Positions 59,501-64,000 of a stretch of 64,000 bases of DNA are shown here, piece after piece. The position numbers were made by a program, and so were the translations under genes. Below the pieces are notes generated by a model. That model searched no databases, was not told the origin of the DNA, and worked only from the letters and a program-made list of their open reading frames with translations. Each line of letters opens with the position of its first letter. Position 1 is the first letter of the stretch. Origin of the DNA: Gnetum montanum (taxonomy: Eukaryota; Streptophyta; Gnetopsida; Gnetales; Gnetaceae); NCBI GenBank assembly GCA_015680685.1, contig MNCI01036636.1, positions 261,299 to 325,298 of the forward strand. The letters run 5' to 3'.

Positions 59501-60636
59501 ATTAAGTCCTTTAGCACATATGATTGCAAAGTTAGAAAAAATTTTAGAAAAATGCTCAAAAAGTGTTAATCTTCTTCATGACCCTTTGCAATTGGTTTCT
59601 TTTTCCTTATGTATGGATTATCATGGCGGTTATGGTACCTTAAATGAAAATATTAAAGTTTCTGGAATTAATACAATTGATTTTTCATTAAATTGCTTAA
59701 GTTCTTTAACATTCTTACCCTTGTAATATCTTCCAGGTGATAGAAAATTTTGGAAAATTAGCACAAGTGGTCCACACAAAGAACCTCCCTTGACTAAATT
59801 AAACACTCTAGGTTCAAATAGGTTCAAATGATACCAAAATTTAAGTGATATGTAGCAAAATATCATAAATGGAGTTGATTGCATAGAGCACTTAGTAATG
59901 CGAAAAAATTTCAAAAACTCACCTAGCTACTAATGATGAGAACAAATTTTGGGGCATGGTGGGGATCATATATATAGTTTTTATTGACTCAATATCATGT
60001 ATCCAATATTAATTACCTAACATAAGGTCTAACCTAATATGGGGTAGTCGATATCAAGGTGTTTGAATTCACATTTAATGAGGGTACTTAACTTGGAAAA
60101 TGAAGCTCTAGGGTTCCTTGGAAGGTTTCAGGTTAAGCCCATAGTTCTAGGATATGTAAGAAATCATATTTAGGCACTAGAATTATTTAAAACATAAAAT
60201 ATTTGACATTAAAAGCTTTGGAAGATGCAAGAAAAAGGGTATTAGACCTATGGTGTGGAATGCATTAATTATATGATAAGGAAAGCATTAAATGTAACAT
60301 TTATACACTTGGAAGGTTAAAATGATGTGGTTGTGTCAAACAAGTACAAGTCACAATAGTTACATAAGTGGATCCTCCCCAAAGTAGGTTTCAACCCTTA
60401 ATGCCCTTGCATAAATACATCTAAAAATGTCCATAGGCATCAAAGGGTTGAATGCAACATATACCTATGAAACATAACACACCCTAAAACCAAAAATTTG
60501 AAAAAATAACTCTATTACACAAAACCACAAATTAGGATCATACATACAATGATATGAGATAGAGGTAGAAAGGATTGCAAGGATTGGAATGTGAGGTGTC
60601 TTACTAGAGGCATAATGAATCCTTATGTGTTATTAA
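59501..60636. other. Element F spacer upstream of the 3' ORF
   Basis: AT-rich, no motif recognised in the short open stretches. It ends at attaa (60632-60636), the presumed left target duplication of element G. Confidence 0.45.
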
Positions 60637-62278
60637 TGAAAGACCACCAAAATTTGGCCCACGACATATCAACTACAAATTTTTCTAAGTGTCAAGATAA
60701 GGAAATTATTTTCTAAGTGTTAGGCCTATGCTCCCCACTAATGGGACTACACTCTAGAGGATAGTCAACATAGTTTGCAACACAAGTCCAAATTTGAAAT
60801 TGTTTTCGTAAGTGTCGATAGCAATTGCAAAATTTTCTAAGTGTGGGGACTATGCTCTTACTATTGGGACTATGCTCTAGAGCATAGTCAGCATAGTGAA
60901 AACACAAATCGTTAGTTTCACAAATTTTCCAAAGTGTTAAGAAGGTGGTTACAAAGCTTGGTTAGTATGGAAGAAATAGTTTGGGAAAATTTCTAACTAC
61001 TGAGACTACATTCCAAAGTGTAGTTAGTGCAGCCTACACAAAGACATAATTTTTACTAGAGTTTTCTAAGTTTCAAGGCTACACTCTTACTTCAAAGAAT
61101 TTTCTCTAGAGCATAGTTAGTGTACACAACACTAGAACACATTTTTTACAACATTTTTCTAACTGTTGAGACTGTGCTCTAAAGTGTAGTCAACGTAATC
61201 ATGTAGAATTATCTCTAGAAGCCTTCAAAACTCAAAATTAGCTTTCATATCAGCTCAAACACTCCTTTGGCAAGCAAGATCAGTAATTTGGATCTCTTTT
61301 ACATCCCTCATTTGTCCCCAAATTGTACCTACACTTAACACCACTTGAGATAGTGGAGAGCATAGTCCTAGAGCATAGTTTTCAAAACTACACTATTTTT
61401 CATTTTTTTCAAATACATTGTCATTTTTTTGGCACACTTGCAGATGTAGTTTGGTAGCGTAGTCACAGTCTAGTAGTTTTATAGTCCATTAGAGCACATC
61501 AACAGAACACCATTTGCTTTAGTGGGAGCATAGTTGGATGTAGTGTAATCCCAACTACCCCTCTATCACATGGTGTCCAATCCATAATTCATAGCAACCC
61601 TATCCCTATAAATACCCTAGTGCTCTACATTTTAGGGGATGGAAAATTTGAGCATTGGCATTCTTGGCAATCTTTTTGGCATTTTGGCAGACTTTGGGCT
61701 AGCACTTGACACCATTGCACATTAGCTAGCACATTGTAGATCACTACAGCCCATAGGACACCATGGTGACCAACTCGGTAGGCATAGACTTCATAGGGAA
61801 TGTTAGTCTTCACAACCTAGACACCCTAAGAAAATGAATAAATTGCCTACTATGCCTATTTGTACGCTACATACCTTCTCACATTTTTTGTAGTTAACTA
61901 CACTTTCCCCATTTGAGTGGTGTCACTTTCTCTCTTGCTCACTTCCTATGCATTTTTTAGCATTTTCTCTCACATATTAGCATTTCCCTTGCATGTTTTT
62001 GCTATTTTCTACACATACTCATGCATTTTCACCTTTTTTCGCACTAGAAACTTCATCTACACTCACCCTATTTGACATCATAGATGTTGCAAACACCATG
62101 CAAACCCCTAGCATTTGTTTTGGCATTGCATTTTGTAAGTCCTAGTTCAATCAAAAAGACCATTTTGGGCATCCTATCTCTATTTCTAGTAGGCCCTCAT
62201 GTGGATGCAAGGTCAAAATGTGCATACTACAAACCTCTTAGTGTACCATTCTAGCCTCCAACATTTTTGTTTACTACA
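60637..62278 (+). repeat. 5' LTR of element G
   Basis: 1,642 bases, TGAAAGACC...TTTACTACA. TATA box CTATAAATACC at about 61606. The U3 part 60660-61200 has about six degenerate 90-120 bp units, each with a CTCTAGAGCATAGTCAGC-like word. Confidence 0.8.
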
Positions 62279-62284
62279 GTTTTC

Positions 62285-62301
62285 TAGTGCTAGAAGGAGG
62301 G
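62285..62301 (+). promoter_or_regulatory. Primer-binding site of element G
   Basis: TAGTGCTAGAAGGAGGG, six bases after the LTR, same spacing as in B. Two transitions from the inferred ancestor TGGCGCTAGAAGGAGGG. Confidence 0.72.
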
Positions 62302-62929
62302 CCAATGACATTTCCTTCTATGGACTTTGTTGGTTGTTATCTTGCATGCTCTCTCCACCACCATTAATAGCTCTACGCTACCATAGACTTGATAACGCTA
62401 TGGACATGCTATGACAGTAGCTAGATCTAAGACTAGAGAAAGAGTTGTCTACAAACCAGTGGATGTAGAATGGACCTTATGGTTGGTTCCCTTGGAACCC
62501 TACATGATAATCCCCAGAGCTCATGTCTTACACTTGGCTAAATTCTAGGTACTTAGTTGAGTGCAGTTGGCTCTTAGTGTAGAGTGTAATTGGCTCTTAG
62601 CATAGTGAGCATAGTCCCAAAGTTAGACTTTTTAGCAGCTTCCGGAGTTAACCATTTTTTTAGTATATTTCAACATAGTCATTTTCTACAAGGTTTTACA
62701 CTTAGCCATTTTTTCTCTAGCTTTCATACTTAGTCATTTCTTTTCTAGCCAACAACTTTTGTATTTTTCCTTTGCCTCATGAATTCTGAGTAGCCTTTGA
62801 CCTTTGTTTCAAGCATGATTGCTATGTAGTCCTCTCAATACAAAATCTAGATTAACCATCTTACCAATCCTACCATCACAAAAAAAGGCAATCCCTTAGA
62901 TTGCACAACCTACCTTCTAAGTACATGGA
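62302..62929 (+). other. Element G leader
   Basis: Decayed, no clear ORF. By analogy with B the gag ATG should be near 62400-62500, but I could not place it. Confidence 0.4.
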
Positions 62930-64000
62930 GCTAAACCATGAGTAGCACAAATTTATCTATGTCAGGCTCTAAGCGGGCGTACGTATAGAAAACCAAGATA
63001 TAGAAGCCAAAAGGGGCTATGAGCTAATACATCAAAATGGAAGGGAATACATGCCCACCTCCATTGACTTTATCCTACTTACTAAGCCCTACTAGTGGAT
63101 GGTTGATAACCTAATTTAAAATAGTGGGCATGAGGTGAAGATGGACTATGAGGAATCCCTATAAGAGAAGCAGAATGATTTTGAGGCTCATTTAGAGCAT
63201 GAGGAGTCTTTTCATACCTCGTTTTAGTAGGTGAACCTAGGCTTGGTCTTCTTATAGTCTTGTCCATCTATCTTCCTAGACAAGGTTATGTCCTTTGTGT
63301 CACCTCCTAGGTCCACACCGGCGGTGGAGATCCACCAGACCCACTACACACACTAGGATGTTGTACATCTTGTTAGCTTACCCTTCATGATTCCATCGTG
63401 ATCTACTCAATCTTTCTTGCCAACAACTGTCATGCCTACGCAACCCTATATGGACACTATGCACATTTCTCTACCACAAGAAACTTAGGAAATGTACGTC
63501 CCACATGTCATGTCAAACCCCTTTACAAGAGCCTAAACCACAAATGTGTGGTGGGGTCCAATTGGTGTGTCCATGGCATAGCCTAGATAGGAAGAATTAC
63601 ACATGGTCTCACAACCTATAGCCTAGTTGTGGATCGCACAATAAGCATAGTAAGTAGCACAACCAACGTGGCCCACCACAACATCCCCAAGTTTGGATAA
63701 AGTGTTCTAGCTCATCCAGACTCTAACTGAAGAGGTCAAGTAGCTTAAGGCCACCTTCTCCAAAATGGTACATGTGATGGACTTCTACCAGTATGATCCA
63801 ATTAGTCCTATGGTTCCACCACTGACACTACCCATTCGGGTCCCACTCCCTAATTCACCAAATAAAATGATGAAGGGAACCCCAATGCTCACTTGATGAC
63901 CTTATGATCTGAATGCCTTCTACTACAAGCATGGAGACATTCCATCATATAGGTGTTTGCCATGTCCTTGATTGGCAAGGCACTAGATTATTACCATGTA
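62930..64000 (+). pseudogene. gag: Element G gag, N-terminal half
   Basis: YELIHQNGREYMPTSID (about 63020) matches EVIHRGGQDFIP of B; DFEAHLEHEESFHTS (about 63180) matches AAQLEHSFHT. Then VMDFYQYDPISPMVPPLTLP (about 63775) matches IMDFYQDDLISSAVPMLSLP, and FAMSLIGKALDYY at the window end matches FAMSLTGKDLDWY. Stops and frameshifts are frequent. The element continues beyond the window. Confidence 0.8.

Larger units (their letters stand above)
56509..60636 (-). mobile_element. Element F: relative of C, 3' LTR tip and 3' ORF only
   Basis: Minus strand: 3' ORF from about 59500 to 56800, polypurine region near 56580, and the first 63 bases of the 3' LTR (56571-56509, TGATGAGTCATG). Element C is inferred to have inserted in this LTR and element G upstream of the ORF, so gag and pol of F would lie to the right of the window. 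Confidence 0.65.
60637..64000 (+). mobile_element. Element G: Tat-type Ty3/gypsy element, 5' part
   Basis: LTR 60637-62278, primer site 62285-62301, leader and gag to the window edge. LTR start TGAAAGACCACCAAAATTTG resembles solo LTR X; primer site and gag resemble element B. Confidence 0.85.

Overview
This window is plant nuclear DNA made almost entirely of old, nested LTR retrotransposons of the Ty3/gypsy superfamily. I found no host single-copy gene, rRNA or tRNA gene. Long (1.0-1.6 kb) LTRs, deep nesting, heavy decay by C-to-T and G-to-A changes, and gag/pol motifs of the plant Tat/Ogre and Athila branches point to a seed plant with a very large genome. A gymnosperm is my best guess, but that is inference only.

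Layout. (1) 1-15386, plus strand: element A, a Tat/Ogre-type element cut at its 5' end by the window edge. Its 3' LTR carries a nested solo LTR X (13794-15247). (2) 15387-19038, minus strand: the LTR, primer-binding site and gag of element D, interrupted by A. (3) about 19044-26818, minus strand: element E (Athila-like gag, protease, RT, RNase H, integrase and 5' LTR), apparently interrupted by D. (4) 26951-27129: a run of 179 N. (5) 27130-56508, plus strand: element C (same gag family as D). It is split at 31520-31524 by the complete element B (31525-48597, a sister of A, with 1,444-base LTRs and a perfect 5-bp target duplication ctagc). C ends with a long coiled-coil ORF and a 3' LTR. (6) 56509-60636, minus strand: the 3' LTR tip and 3' ORF of element F, a relative of C. 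(7) 60637-64000, plus strand: LTR, primer-binding site and gag start of element G, a Tat-type relative of A and B.

The main result concerns elements A and B. Between protease and reverse transcriptase each carries a roughly 4-kb gene on the opposite strand. This antisense gene has eight exons with conserved GT..AG junctions and a compatible reading frame. Four exons have identical length in the two copies (119, 450, 129 and 818 bases), and both copies share a TATA-like box in the same place. Exon 2 resembles the FCP1/NIF (NLI-interacting factor) phosphatase fold of the HAD superfamily, with most catalytic residues replaced. Sense retrotransposon RNA would not splice antisense introns, so a captured intron-bearing gene can survive retrotransposition. 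The copies here are decayed, but the design appears to have been maintained in the parent family.

Other patterns: each LTR family has its own array of short repeats or palindromes, mostly upstream of the TATA box. Two minisatellites with a related core flank the antisense gene plus pol block of A and B. Single N characters mark probable assembly joints: two are flanked by 46-bp direct duplications and two bound a 403-bp inverted repeat.
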